Assembly (NCBI GenBank): GCA_963513935.1
Contig: OY740765.1
Location: 76,801,718-76,865,717 of the forward strand
Length of the DNA stretch: 64,000 bases
Source: Aphrophora alni
Lineage: Eukaryota > Arthropoda > Insecta > Hemiptera > Aphrophoridae
Direction of reading: 5' to 3'
The notes beneath the pieces were generated by a model. The model searched no databases and was not told the origin of the DNA. It saw nothing but the letters and a program-made list of their open reading frames with translations. Within the stretch, counting starts at the first letter, position 1, and the number at the start of each line of letters is the position of its first letter. Shown here piece by piece: positions 12,697 through 24,031 of this stretch. A program made the position numbers and the translations under genes.

Positions 12697-12742
<46 letters not shown>
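12697..12742. repeat. (AT)n microsatellite
   Basis: 23 uninterrupted AT units. Confidence 0.95.
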
Positions 12743-12747
<5 letters not shown>

Positions 12748-13461
12748 CTTGATAACAAGTTGATTCATACATTTGAAATGCTGTGTATTAGTTTTTATAT
12801 ACACATATGGTGGCAAATGTCCGAATAAACTATATTAATAATATTTATGAACAATCCATCATTAACCAATAACTTGAAAAAACAAGACTGAGCAATGTGT
12901 ATCAGGTGAAGGCGTGTACAGTTTGTCTAAGTTTTGTAAGCGTAGTTTTGGCGCAGATAGGGAGGTCAAGAGTGTTGGTAGAAAGAGGAATCTGCTGTTT
13001 GAAGAAGTGATAAGTTTTGTAAACTGCCGATTCTGTCTTTATTAGGCCTAAATACTCTACAAACTATAGTATATCATTTATAGACTATAAACGCATTATA
13101 CAAATATTATATTTATTTATCGAAAGTTATGATAATATTGTCTTCTATGTGGATTTTTTTTTTTCTCTCTATAATTTTTTAATAATCTAGTTTATGCATT
13201 ATAGTATTTTAAATTTAATTTAGCACTTAAAAAACATTAAAATAAATATTTTTTCATGCCACAACTACTGCAGATTTAAAAAAAAAATTAATTAGTCTAT
13301 TAAAAATAGCCAACAAATAAATAATATTAATATTATAAATTATCCTAATTTTTGTAATATATTTTTATATGATAATTTTATAATATAATATGTTTTAGAA
13401 CATGGAATATCCCTTTCTCTTAACCATGTCAGCAACATTTCTTTTCTAGAATTAAAATTTG

Positions 13462-13483
13462 GTGTGTGTGTGTGTGTGTGTGT
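13462..13483. repeat. (GT)n microsatellite
   Basis: 11 uninterrupted GT units. Confidence 0.95.
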
Positions 13484-14237
13484 ATAATTTCTTGTTGTGG
13501 TACGGAGCCTTATCGACAAGTAAAATTGAATTAGAAGGAAAATTGATTGATAAGAAGAAGGTTTTGATCCATTTTTGTAATTTTCAGCATTCATTTCATT
13601 GTGGTAATCTACTGTTTACTAATCTTATTTTAAAACCAAGGTGGCATTTTTTACTCCTTACAATTATTAACCTTGGCCCTTTGGAAATTAATTTTTTTGG
13701 AACAGTTGTTAGATCTGTTGATCCATCCACTACTCTTGGGTTGAATGGATGTATCATAATCGGAAAAATTATCGATCTTCCTTCTCTCCTAAATTATCTA
13801 ATTTTGTTTAAATATGTTCTTTGTTTGAAGCGTTAGTTATAAAGGGGTCCGAGGCTACTCAGCCTCCTGTTACTGTGATTATCCAACTATAATTTGTTTG
13901 AGCATATTTCGTGGTTTTTCACTTAAATTTTCCTGTTGTCTTCAGTGTTCTTCCACTTGAATCCCATAGTCCCTAAATGTTTGTGTAATGTTTCATGGTT
14001 AAAACTGAACTCTAATTCCGGGTGTTCCTGTCACAAAATTTTTAAAACACTTCTTAACGTAGGTAGTCTTTGATAGTTTTATAAAAATTATTAATTATTT
14101 TCCGTAATGCGCATTTTCGAAAATAATTTATGCTTACTGTTTTATTTATTCATGGAAAATTTTCCCTGGCGTATTAGAAGTTTCATTTTCTCCTATTTTA
14201 TTTTCTTCTGTTAATAATTTCCTTAATGTGTGAACAG

Positions 14238-14471
14238 ACACAAGTCAATTAAAACGTCACTGTCAAAAGATGTAGAGTGACTGATAAGGGGGCTTGATAG
14301 CTTTCTCCCCTCCACTCATACACTTCTACTTGAAAACACTGTTTTAAGTCTAAAACTTAAAAATGAAAGCATTTGTACACAAGTTAATTAAAACATCACT
14401 GTCAAAAGATGTAGAGAGACTGATGAAGGGGCTTAATAGCATTCTCCCCTCCTCCCATACACTCCTACTTC
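14238..14471. repeat. two-copy tandem duplication, about 140-bp period
   Basis: The segment CACAAGTCAATTAAAACGTC..GTCAAAAGATGTAGAG..CTCCCCTCC..CATACACTTCTACTT (14238-14333) recurs at 14380-14471 with scattered substitutions. No function is suggested. Confidence 0.8.
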
Positions 14472-15203
14472 GCACAAAAAATATCTTCTGTGCAACTTCG
14501 GACTATGGTGATAAAACAATGTGTAACACTACAGGTGTGTAAGAACTTAGAATATGAGGAACTTTGTACTGCCACTGATATACAAGAGCTTTGAGTATTT
14601 ATAACACTGATCAGTATTATGTATGTTGCAAGTTGATTGTCAGAAAGCATATATTACCACTGGTATAAAAAGCTTTTATTTAGTATAACATTGGTAATTT
14701 ATGTTACTGTTAGTTCAGGGACAAGATTTTAATTTATAAAGGAAAAACTAGCTTCTACTCCAAGCTCTTGAATACAAGCAGTGGTACAGACTTCCATTTT
14801 AACTTCCTATGTTTGGTATAACAAGTGTTATTACATAACATACTTGCTTTTCTTCACCTAATAAATCTAAGTTAGTAGTGGTAATACAATCTTACTGCTT
14901 TTCCAACTGTATGATAGCTTGTATTTAAGAAGTTATAATAATGAGCAAGTGCGTGCCATCACAGTTATAATAGATTTAGGAGAAATAAAATCCGGTGTAT
15001 ATCACCATAGGTATACAAGATTTATAAAATGAAGAAAATGTGTACCGCTACTTATAATGTGTCTCATTTGACAACCTTGATTTTTCAAAAACTTTTTTCT
15101 TTTCTTCAGAATTTGAATATAGGGTTGTATTACTTCCAGTGATGTGTCTAAATTATAATTATCATAACTCAAAACTAGAGGATGCTTTCTTTAATGCCAA
15201 TTT

Positions 15204-15447
15204 TTAGCCCTGCAACCGCCAACTATAAATTCTGCCCATTTAGCTCCTTTTATTATCTTATTTTTTTATTCATAAAAAAACAGTAATATTATGCAAAACA
15301 CAACTTTTCATATATCATTTTTCTTAGAAGGATGCAAATAATTTATTTGTGTAACGAAAAAAATGTTAGATGTAACAAAGTTTTTGGAGCTAGTATGTTA
15401 GAAATCAAAAAATGAAGTGAAAACTACACAGAAAAGTCTAAAAATAC

Positions 15448-15511
<64 letters not shown>

Positions 15512-17409
15512 AATTTTCAAGATATACAAAAGTTTTGTAATGTAGTTGTGAATAAATGTTGATAAAAAATAAATCAATTCGTAAAATGTACATGTTGAAA
15601 AATCAATTTTTACGATGAAAAAAGACCTGCTGACAAGTTAGGCTTATTATGAAAAATTCACCAAAAGTAGTTATTCTATACGAAACCCAACTTGTGATAT
15701 ATCATTTGTTAGAGACAGATAAGTAGAATCTATCCATGTAATAAAAAAATACACATACAAATTTTGGAGTTAGTATGTCAGGAATTTAAACAAAATCTTT
15801 CCATAATCGAAGCCTGAACGACATAAAAAAGCATATGTATTATAACATTAAAAAAAAAAATCTATTTATTTTCAAAACATAAAAGTTTTGTAATGTAATA
15901 GTGAATAAAAGTGAGTCTAAAAAAAAAAAAATCAATTTAGAAAACTTTCATTAGAAAAATTAAATTTGTATTAAAGTACAAAAGAGCTACAGAGTTAAAC
16001 TTCTTTAAAAAAATTAACTAAAAATATTTATTCAGTGCAAAATTCAACGTGTATGCTTAGTGAAATCTGCGTAAAATTAAACTGTGAATTTATAAATTTT
16101 CTACATGATACATTTTACAGTGAAGTCATCAAAAATGAGAATGCTGTCGTCACGTCACAAAAATGTTAACCTAAAAATCACCAACAAACTTGCATACAAA
16201 TTTGTTTAGACTATTAGAACACAATAGTTGTAGAATATAGTTGTGAAGATAAATTTCTATCAATAAAACATGATAAATAATTCACAATAAATTACAAAAC
16301 AAAAACTCTGAAAACAATAATTTTTAACGCACTAAACTCTACTAGAACCGGTAGGCACAACATTGGTTTTATAGCAATGTAACTGACAGAATGAGATCAT
16401 GCGACAGGTTTGTTATGACGCATTGGCTTGTACAGTTCAGTCCAAATATTAGTAGAACAGAGGAATGGAATAAAACATTCGACAGATCTGAAATTCCTCT
16501 TTCCAATGATATTAGGATCGTTAAAAAAATGTAATATTACTAATCAATATTTGAAATTTTGTAAATGTATTGAAAAGAAATAAATGGGAGTGGTTACTTT
16601 CAGTTAGGACTTCGTAGAAGTATATATATCTCAAAAACTATGACAGCTACGATAATTTGGAATACGTAGTTCGAAAGAGGAAGAAAAATACTATAAAATA
16701 TTGTCAACTTATAGTATTTGGACAAGTATTTTTCATTTACAAAAACTATATGAAGAATGAGGTCATATTTTCTTCTATTCTGATGTTCCGTCACATGGTA
16801 CTCCCTAACGGCAAAACACACCAACTTCATCAAATTATTCGATTTTTACATTTTGTCATATGGTATTTAGGTTATATATAACTATGAATGGTTGAAACAT
16901 GAGCTTTACAGTGATATATAAATTATTCCAATACTATCTTTTTTACTAGATTATAAGTTGAATTGAAAAAAAAAATGTGATTTTTAGGGTGAAAAAAACT
17001 TGTTATGAATTCTTGATTTTGTATAATTTTTATAGATCCTAAACTATAACAGTGAGAAAGATTTATACAATACTGATACTGTAGATTAGTTGAACAGAAA
17101 TGTACACTTGTATAAATTAGATGAAGAATGACATAATTTTATGTTTTACTGCTACGAATCTTGCCACGTTAGGAAATACACATTTTTTACCAATTAATAA
17201 AATATTATTTATTATGTTTTATAAACTTCTGGTTGCATGAATATTAATGTTTGGAAGATTTGCTTTACAGTGATATATAAATTATTGTGGAATAATGATT
17301 TTTACTAGGGTAAATGTTGAATTTAAAAAAAAAAAAGAAGAAAAGTTTACCTTTGCACAGGACGGGAGTTAGTGTACCGCTGTGGTACACAAATCAGTTG
17401 GAGGATTAA
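15204..17409. mobile_element. TTAA-type non-autonomous element, family 1 copy E (old, diverged)
   Basis: The left end TTAGCCCTGCAACCGCC and the right end CAGTTGGAGGATTAA are decayed versions of the family 1 termini (TTAACCCTCCAGCTGG and its complement). Interior blocks match copies A and C, notably the GTTCGAAAGAGGAAGAAAAATAC block near 16670. As in copies C and D, a hairpin (GTGTACCGCTGTGGTACAC) lies just inside the right end. An (AT)n run occupies 15451-15507. The length of 2,206 bp is close to the 2,156 bp of copy C. Confidence 0.65.
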
Positions 17410-18070
17410 TGCAAAATTAAATTAAAATTTTAATGTGAGACCACATTTTTTTATTTTTAGTACAATGTTTCTATTAAAAATTAAGTGAAATCATAAAATT
17501 ACTGTTTTGGGTACTTTGATTATTGACTCCCTACTCCCAAGTCACCTAATGGCTTAACCTCTATAACTCTTTCCGTTAATCCTTAATTAGCTATTCTACA
17601 ATTTATTGTCGAACCAACAACACTCACCAGAGCCATTTGACAAAAAATTGCTGGAAGTTACACCTTTTTTAATGAACAATTTGCACTCTTAATATTATTC
17701 GGAACGCATTTATTCTGTTACCATTGTTAACATCCTAAATTTTCATATTCGTTCAATAACATCTGTTATTATGACATTTATCATATGATTGAAATCGATA
17801 AAGTAAGAGTTTGATGCATAAAACACTGAATAACATAATGGTTAAACCGATGCTATCAATTCCAATAAATTTCTTGTTAAATTCCAAATTTCACCTTAAG
17901 CAATGTACTGAACCACATGTTAAAAAAAAGGGGGAAAAAAAATTCTGGAGGTCACAAAATTTAAAGTGAATCTTATTCACTCTCATTTTTTAAACCTTAA
18001 TTTCATTCACTAAACTATATAAATTCATATTTCTTTTTGAGACATCTATAACAGTCCTTTTTTATATATA
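17410..18070. other. CLASP intron, nothing recognised
   Basis: AT-rich sequence without recognisable coding or structured features. Confidence 0.4.
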
Positions 18071-18278
18071 GGGTGTCTACCAACTAAGAAAAGCTGGGAA
18101 TATTAAGAAGTTGGGGGGAAAAGCGGAACATTTGTTAAAAATTGGGCAAAATCATGTTTTTTGAGATTATAGTCAGAACAAAATATGCTTAAGTTATTTT
18201 TTCATTGAAGCAACTATTTTGTCATGGATAGAATAAAACAAAAGATCTCACAAAAATTACCTTTACTTAATCAAACAC

Positions 18279-18306
18279 GTTTCAACGACAAAGTCGCCAT
18301 CCTCAG
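18279..18306 (-). ncRNA. hammerhead-like core, left arm
   Basis: On the minus strand: CTGAGGA, then T, GGCGAC-TTT-GTCGTT (six pairs, two of them G-U), then GAAAC. CUGANGA plus stem II plus GAAA is the invariant hammerhead ribozyme core, and Penelope-like elements are known to carry such motifs. The extra U after CUGANGA and a poorly defined stem I make activity doubtful. Confidence 0.35.
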
Positions 18307-18506
18307 TGATACATGATCTACTATAACTAACCTAGCACTGCGCCAACCCCCGTTTTTATACAAAACTAAAGGAGTGTGGCCTAAACCTACTTTCTAATAT
18401 TAAGGGGTTTACAAGTGCCTTGTGTCATTATAAATACCTTAAAAGATAACATCTAACTAATACAATATTCGTAACTAATATTATATCTAACAATACATTT
18501 TATATT

Positions 18507-18777
18507 TTAATTTAATATAGAATGTTGTATCGATCCTAATTCATTATTTACAGTTATATTACGGTACTTGTTAATATTAAAAGTTTCCCATGCATCTATT
18601 GTGTTTAATTTAGTAACATTTTTGAACAACACAGAGTTTTTATTTTGAAATAATGTTTTTCCTCTAAACAATGTTTAGCCATAGCTGATTTATCAGGCTT
18701 ATTATATTTCAAGTGGGCAAAGTGTTCTTTTGCTCTTATCCTAACATTTCGTTTTGTTTGGCCTATAATATATATTG
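18507..18777 (-). pseudogene. Penelope-like element, GIY-YIG endonuclease C-terminal fragment
   Basis: Minus-strand reading gives YIIGQTKRNVRIRAKEHFAH, then LKYNKPDKSAMAKHCLEEKH and, after a frameshift, KNVTKLNTIDAWETFNI ending in a TAA at 18507-18509. The order IGQTKRxxxxRxxEH...H...KSAxAxH...H followed by LNTIDAWE matches the GIY-YIG nicking endonuclease that follows the reverse transcriptase in Penelope-like elements. The YVG/YIG strand at the start and the reverse transcriptase are missing, replaced by the right inverted arm. The sequence is frameshifted and not functional. Confidence 0.7.
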
Positions 18778-18835
18778 TATAAATATGGGGGTTGGCACAA
18801 TGCTAGGTTAGTTATAGCTTAGTTTTCATGTATCA

Positions 18836-18863
18836 CTGAGGATGGTGACTTTGCTGTTGAAAC
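18836..18863 (+). ncRNA. hammerhead-like core, right arm
   Basis: CTGAGGA, T, GGTGAC-TTT-GCTGTT, GAAAC. This is the same core as the left arm in the opposite orientation, with two extra mismatches in stem II. It is followed by GTTTG-ATTAAG-CAAAC, a potential five-pair stem III. Confidence 0.35.
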
Positions 18864-19692
18864 GTGTTTGATTAAGCAAACGTAATTTTTGTGAGATCTT
18901 GTGTTTGAGTTTTATTCTATCAAATATTATCTCACAAGTCAAGCTCAATATTTATTTATATATTTTGTCATAGCAGAACAAAAGAATATTCACCAACTTT
19001 TGGTTATTATAAAATGAAACTGTTTGACCTAGGCCATTTTATCCAAACTCGATAGACGGTTGCAATTCAACTCAGTTGTATTCCGATGTTTTGTAGTAAG
19101 GAAAAGAATGTGTTAAAAGCAAATACCGTTTGATGCACTCTTGTTTTATCACATACTGTATGAGTATCAGGAATGATCATTGATTATAATTATATGTTTA
19201 TTTATAAAAGTGATAATATTAAAAGAAAAGACACAAAGGATTTAATTTAAATCGTAGAAATCTGAAAATCTGTTAATTTTCAACTACAAAATTAGTAGTA
19301 AAAGACTCTTTTGCTGTACGGTACACGTACATTCAATGTAAAGATAAGTAACATCTTGTTCTTCAAACAACAATGTAATTATTTTTCCAATTTTTGAAAG
19401 TTGAAATGTTATTAAATAACAATTTATTTTTGAGCAAATAATAGTACACTAGTAACTCTCGGGTGATTATATTTGTAGCTTGAGTGAAGTGGTGCTTGCA
19501 TTGACTTTGGCTGGCTGAAACAATTGTGTCGTGTGGGAAATTTTTTCAATACTCGATCGTGCTGTGAAATGGCCATTTGAGCGGTAGTAGGCAATGTTGC
19601 ACGGCAGACCACTGTGCATTCCCACTACCACAACTTCACAGCCACTGCCGAGCGTATGACGCTATTCCAAGTTGATCTGGAGACATGTAAAC

Positions 19693-19902
19693 ATGGCTAC
19701 TACAATTGATTTTCACGCCAAGTCCAAGTTGTGAAGTGTTATTCAGTTCTGGCAAGCAGAAGGCCCTAGAGCAGTGGAAATTCATCGAAGAATGACCAGA
19801 GTATTCGGTGAAACCTTTATAAGTGACAGTGTAGTGCGAGAGTGGTGTAGGAAATTAAAAGATGGATGAGTTGATGTTCATGATGAAGGGAGCCAAGGAG
19901 AA
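19693..19902 (+). pseudogene. mariner-like transposase N-terminal (HTH) fragment
   Basis: From an ATG at 19693 the frame reads MATTIDFHAKSKL, stop, SVIQFWQAEGPRAVEIHRR, MTRVFGETFISDSVVREWC, RKLKDG, stop, VDVHDEGSQG. The pattern VIxFxxAEGxxxxEIHRR...YGE..SDxxVRxWCRxFxxGRxxVHDE is the first helix-turn-helix (HTH_48) of mariner/SETMAR-type transposases. Both stops are TGA where CGA (Arg) would be expected, as methyl-CpG decay would produce. The paired domain's second half and the DDD catalytic domain are absent; the sequence changes to Penelope-like coding directly after. Confidence 0.65.
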
Positions 19903-20330
19903 AAATGAACTCAAAGTTAAGAAACTAAACAAAACACTTTCAAATCTTACCAAAAGTGAAAAATTAGAATTTAGGCCTAATAAAAAAGAACTCATATCAT
20001 TAATTAAAAACTAATCCAGTCAGATTTTAAAAAAGGAAGAAGAAGTTCCTTTAAGAATAGGGTTTAAGTTCGTTTTGACTAACTATAGTTCAAAAATGTT
20101 GTAGCTAATATTGAAAGTTGTATAATTTTTTTTATAAATTCTGATAAAAATTACATTAAGAATGCCTATAAGATCCAAATTAATGAGAATTTGAACAAAT
20201 GTAAAACAAAATTTAATCATAATTTAGTGAAAAAAGCTTTGGATTTAATTGAGGGTCTGAAAGAGAAAAAATATTGTTTTTACTCTTAAAAGCAGACAAA
20301 GGGAATACAGGGAATTCATAATAACACTAT
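19903..20330 (+). pseudogene. Penelope-like N-terminal/RT-proximal fragment
   Basis: Plus-strand frames give a lysine-rich helix ending LEFRPNKKELISLIKN and, near 20275-20310, LLLKADKGNTGNS. The phrase LKADKGN(T/A)xV before the reverse transcriptase is characteristic of Penelope-like polyproteins. Stops and shifts interrupt it, and the catalytic YxDD region is missing. It lies on the opposite strand from the GIY-YIG remnant, so at least two pieces or an inversion are involved. Confidence 0.5.
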
Positions 20331-20573
20331 ACACTTTTAAAATTATAGATTTTGGTGGAAAAGTTATGAAAAACTACCGGGAAGTTTGGGGGAAATAGGT
20401 GGGAATTTCAGTAGCAAGTGGTAGTAGACACCCTGTGTTTAGTTTGACTTCTCAAAAGGAATTTATATAGTTATTCCAACATTATATTTTTCTTTTCTGC
20501 ACATACAATGTTAAAAATATATGCGAAATTGTTTATTCAATGCTTGGCACTACTTATGTCATTACGTTTACAG

Positions 20574-20739
20574 ATCATTGCGCAAAACAACTGCAGAAAT
20601 CCAAAACTACAGTTATGAGTCGGGACGAGGAAAGCTGACTGAACAAATTACTACTTCCCAGGACTCTGGTATCAGCCAGATGTCTCCTGTTGACAGATTA
20701 GAAGAGCAAATGGACCATATGTCGCTCAGAGCTTGTCCT
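20574..20739 (+). CDS. CLASP: CLASP linker exon 3 of 8
   Basis: Acceptor TTTACAG, donor GTAAGT. The first base completes the Arg codon from the previous exon, then 55 codons read SLRKTTAEIQNYSYESG, RGKLTEQITTSQDSGISQMS, PVDRLEEQMDHMSLRACP. The SLRKTxAEIQNYS(Y/F)E segment is a conserved CLASP linker motif, and the SQDSGISQ phrase follows it in insect CLASPs. The exon ends in phase 0. Confidence 0.92.
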
Positions 20740-22453
20740 GTAAGTCAGTTTAGTTTTAGATTTCTTGAGAATTTAGATGAAAGATAATAAATGAAGATAG
20801 TAATCTTTTAGATTGCTCTGATCTAAGAGTTATAATTTACTTAATTTTAATTGCTTAAGACTAACCAGCTGGGTTGGAACTGAACCTATGTAACCTTTGT
20901 CAGTTTGTAAATTCTATCTGCAGTGCTCATACCGATTACACATTATTGATATGGCTCAGTCAGACGTTTCCTATAATTTCTGTATGGGTCAATCCATATG
21001 AAATGGTCCAAAAAAAAAAAGTAAAGTGGTTGTTCGATCATTTTCAAATTTTTAAAAATATGTCTACTGTTGTTTCTCTCATGTTTTAGGTGTTCAAAAC
21101 CAGCCTTAAAACATTTTACTATTTATATATGGTGGTCATTTTGGTTTCCCCTCACACACTAATTTTTGTGTTTACAAGCATTTATGTTAATGCTCATAAC
21201 TCTTTAACTAAAGCTGAAACAAAAACCATTTTGTAAGTAATTTTCCATTGTATAAATTTAGTTGTGTATATTTTGTCTTACCTTATCTCCTATGAAAAAA
21301 AAATGAGCTGAAGTTGTATTTAAAAACGAATAATTTACTCATTTCAAACATTATTTTCTTAGGGAAGGAATGCTATATACAGCTTAATATTTGTGTGTGG
21401 ATGTAGTTATTTACTAGTAGTGTTGCTCTAATAAATATCATTAATAATATTTGTATACTTAAAAAAAATTAATAAAATTAGAAAAATGTTTTTCCCAAAT
21501 TTTGTCAACTTTAGACCTCTATATCTCTGATGGTGATAAAATTCTTAAACTTATACAACTTATAGTGTTTATATATTTAAATGTGAAAAATAAAAAATCA
21601 ACTAGTAAAAAAGTTATGCCATCTCAAAAATTAAGAAATTAAGATATGTTTTTCCATATGTTATCACTGTCTAATGGTTGATATTGTGATTGGAGTTTTT
21701 ATCTTGCAGGATCATTTAGTACAAAACATGGTCAGCACTGTGAAATAATGTAATTATACTGTTTATAACTCATATTTTATGTTACAACTTAAATGTATAT
21801 ATATAAAAATATATTTTATAATAGTATTATTATTATTAAGTTGATTCAATAATTATAATAATGATTTAGTATAAATAAATTTTACAATATGTTGTGACAG
21901 GTTGCAACAAGTAACATTCCTGTCACAAAGAAGTAGGTAGAGTTGTATCCAAACCTCAGTTAGTAGTTCATTTCCTAGTGGGGAGTACAGTAGAGATTAT
22001 TAGTTTTGTATGACAGTTTATTATTTGGTAAGCTTCAATTTTTTATATTTTAGTGAAGTGGCTTATATTGGGATTTTATATTAAATTTAAATTGTGAATA
22101 ATAAAGTACTGTAGTGATATTTTCGTAAAATGGAAGATCATGTGAACTGTTTTGTTGGAAAATATTTAAATTACCACCAAAATGTTTATGGGGAAGTAGA
22201 CAAGAAATAGTATAGGCTACTAAATTGAATGAAAAAGATCAGCAATTGCTTCATTTCAAATATGTAATTAAATTGAAACAATCTGCAAGCGAATACCATG
22301 AGAAGAAATATTTGTATAAATTTCATCATATTTTTGGTGATGTAATCCTTTCATAATTCATACAAAAGTTATCAACAAAGGTTTATAAATATAACAAATT
22401 AATTATTGAACATTCATACAACGAATAAACATCTTTATTATAGTAAAGTTTTT
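20740..22453. other. CLASP intron, no gene recognised
   Basis: AT-rich intron. One clean hairpin, TTGTGACAGG/CCTGTCACAA with a 17-base loop, lies at 21892-21928. Open frames at 20874 and nearby show no family resemblance. Confidence 0.4.
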
Positions 22454-22795
22454 AGAGTTGTAACAGATTATTAAAATTGAGAGTTATTTTACGTCTCGTT
22501 CATCCTGAATTGTTTGTATCATACATGGATACTATATTTCAACATAATTCATACTAGTACACCAATTTAATCAAATAACATTAATTTATAATACTACAAA
22601 ATTTTGATTTCTGTATTTTTGAAAATTAAAATCGAATTTTTGTGTATTGATTCACCTCCCCCGGTTGATAGGACTGTATGTACAGGAGATTTCCAGAATG
22701 TACGAGGGAAAATTGAGAAATATGTACAGGAATGTTATAATTCCAATCGACTAGACATCCTGGTATTGTATATCTCAAAACATTTATCAGGATGA
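22454..22795. repeat. dispersed repeat, copy 1 (partner at 51.03-51.30 kb)
   Basis: From AACAGATTATTAAAATTGAG to the GTACAGGAGATTTCC and AATTCCAAT blocks, this parallels 51031-51300 in the same orientation with about 75 percent likeness by eye. Non-coding; family unknown. Confidence 0.65.
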
Positions 22796-22934
22796 ACTCT
22801 AGATTTGTGGACATTCTAGCAAATCTAGAAATCTTATATCATTCTATCTTTAAAAATATCTTTTTTTTCCATTTTTTGTAGTGCTAAACTTGTTTTACTA
22901 ACCACATCATAATATCTTGCTCTTCAAATTTTAG

Positions 22935-23082
22935 GGAGCATATTCATTACCAACAATATCTTCAGGGAATGGTAATGAAGACACTAGTAGTTATCATAGT
23001 AGAGTATTAACACCTCGTGATTACAATGGAATGGGGATGGACTCAACAGACAATGGAAACCAGTCAAAAGATTATACACCAG
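22935..23082 (+). CDS. CLASP: CLASP linker exon 4 of 8
   Basis: Acceptor AATTTTAG, donor AG|GTAATT. In phase 0 it reads GAYSLPTISSGNGNEDTSS, YHSRVLTPRDYNGMGMDST, DNGNQSKDYTP, ending with the first base of a Glu codon. It is low-complexity linker rich in Ser, Asn and Gly. Conservation is weaker than for its neighbours, so identification rests on splice sites, phase and position between two certain CLASP exons. A linker exon of this type could be alternatively used. Confidence 0.82.
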
Positions 23083-24031
23083 GTAATTTTTTAATATTTT
23101 ATAACTTCTTTCCATGTGTGTAAAAAATGTTTGCAGCTTGAAAATTTTCATGAAATAATTTCTACAAAATTTTCACGTAGATTTATTGGTACTGTATTTG
23201 TGAATTTCAAATAAAAAGTAATAAAAGTCGTATTTAATTTAGGCTTATTGAAAGCTTTCATTTAACATGTATTTTATTGTTATTAAATGTTGTTGTTTTT
23301 TATGGCTAGCCTGAATTTCAATCCATTAGCTCTCTGGCATCCTAATACAGTTGTGGAACGCTTTATAGACTTCTCAAAGTAATATCTTTGAGTCTTGGAC
23401 ACACCAGTATTCTCTATTCATCTTGGATCCTTCCACGTGGCATATCGTGCATTTGTCAAATGTTAACAGACTTAAAATTATCAGACTACCATTAATTGCT
23501 GATGTCAATAAGATTAACAGTGATAAAAATAAAAAGTTGAATAACAGTATAAATAAGAGAACAGATGGAATTTAAGAATTAACTATAAATTAAAATAAAG
23601 GATACAAAGTGAGTAATTGAGCTTATATATAATATAATTTTATAGATTTCTTCATAAGATAGAACAATGTGTTTTGAAGTGGTATAGTTTGATGTGAAAA
23701 CTATAAACTAAATGTAAATTATTACTTATATTTACTTGTTATTAGCAAATGGAATGTAATAATGATCAATTATTAACATAAATAAGTATTGTTGGAGTTT
23801 TGTCTGTTTTTTGTTTTAAGTTTAAATCATTTTACAATATTTCCTTCCACTTAAGTTGTACTCAAGCTTCAAATCAACAATAACAGCCGGTTTCTAGAAC
23901 ATTTAGTTAATGTTCAATTAGTAAATGCCAGATTAACCTAATGCCTAATTAAATTTTGTGTTTTGTTTCTAGAAAATATTTAATCAAAGATTTCCTAACC
24001 TCTTATTAACTTTAATGACACTAAAACTTTA
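23083..24031. other. CLASP intron, nothing recognised
   Basis: AT-rich intron DNA with no coding or structural feature seen. Confidence 0.4.

Larger units (their letters stand above)
12217..15203. other. CLASP intron, mostly unannotated repeats
   Basis: No gene is supported. It holds microsatellites and a tandem duplication listed separately. Open frames crossing the GT repeat at 13.46 kb look accidental. Confidence 0.4.
18228..18920. repeat. inverted repeat flanking a Penelope-like endonuclease remnant
   Basis: Arms 18228-18360 and 18778-18920 are reverse complements with about 85-90 percent agreement by eye. Shared pieces include the gggggttggc segment, ctaggttagttata, the tatcactgaggatgg core and tttttgtgagatct. 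The spacer encodes a minus-strand GIY-YIG segment. Penelope-like elements (PLEs) often carry LTR-like repeats in direct or inverted arrangement, and the arms fit that description. Confidence 0.7.
18071..20433. mobile_element. composite block bounded by short inverted ends GGGTGTCTAC
   Basis: GGGTGTCTAC at 18071-18080 is mirrored by GTAGACACCC at 20424-20433, and just inside both ends are G-rich stretches (TTGGGGGG, TTTGGGGGAAA). Only about 10 bp are clearly inverted and no target duplication is evident. Inside lie Penelope-like remnants on both strands and the N-terminus of a mariner-like transposase, so it has either collected insertions or is a chimera. Boundaries are tentative. Confidence 0.45.

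Noticed and set aside
13459..13836. 125-residue open frame on the plus strand
   Set aside because: It begins in the (GT)n microsatellite, shows no family motif and no coding-like composition; no splice or promoter context.
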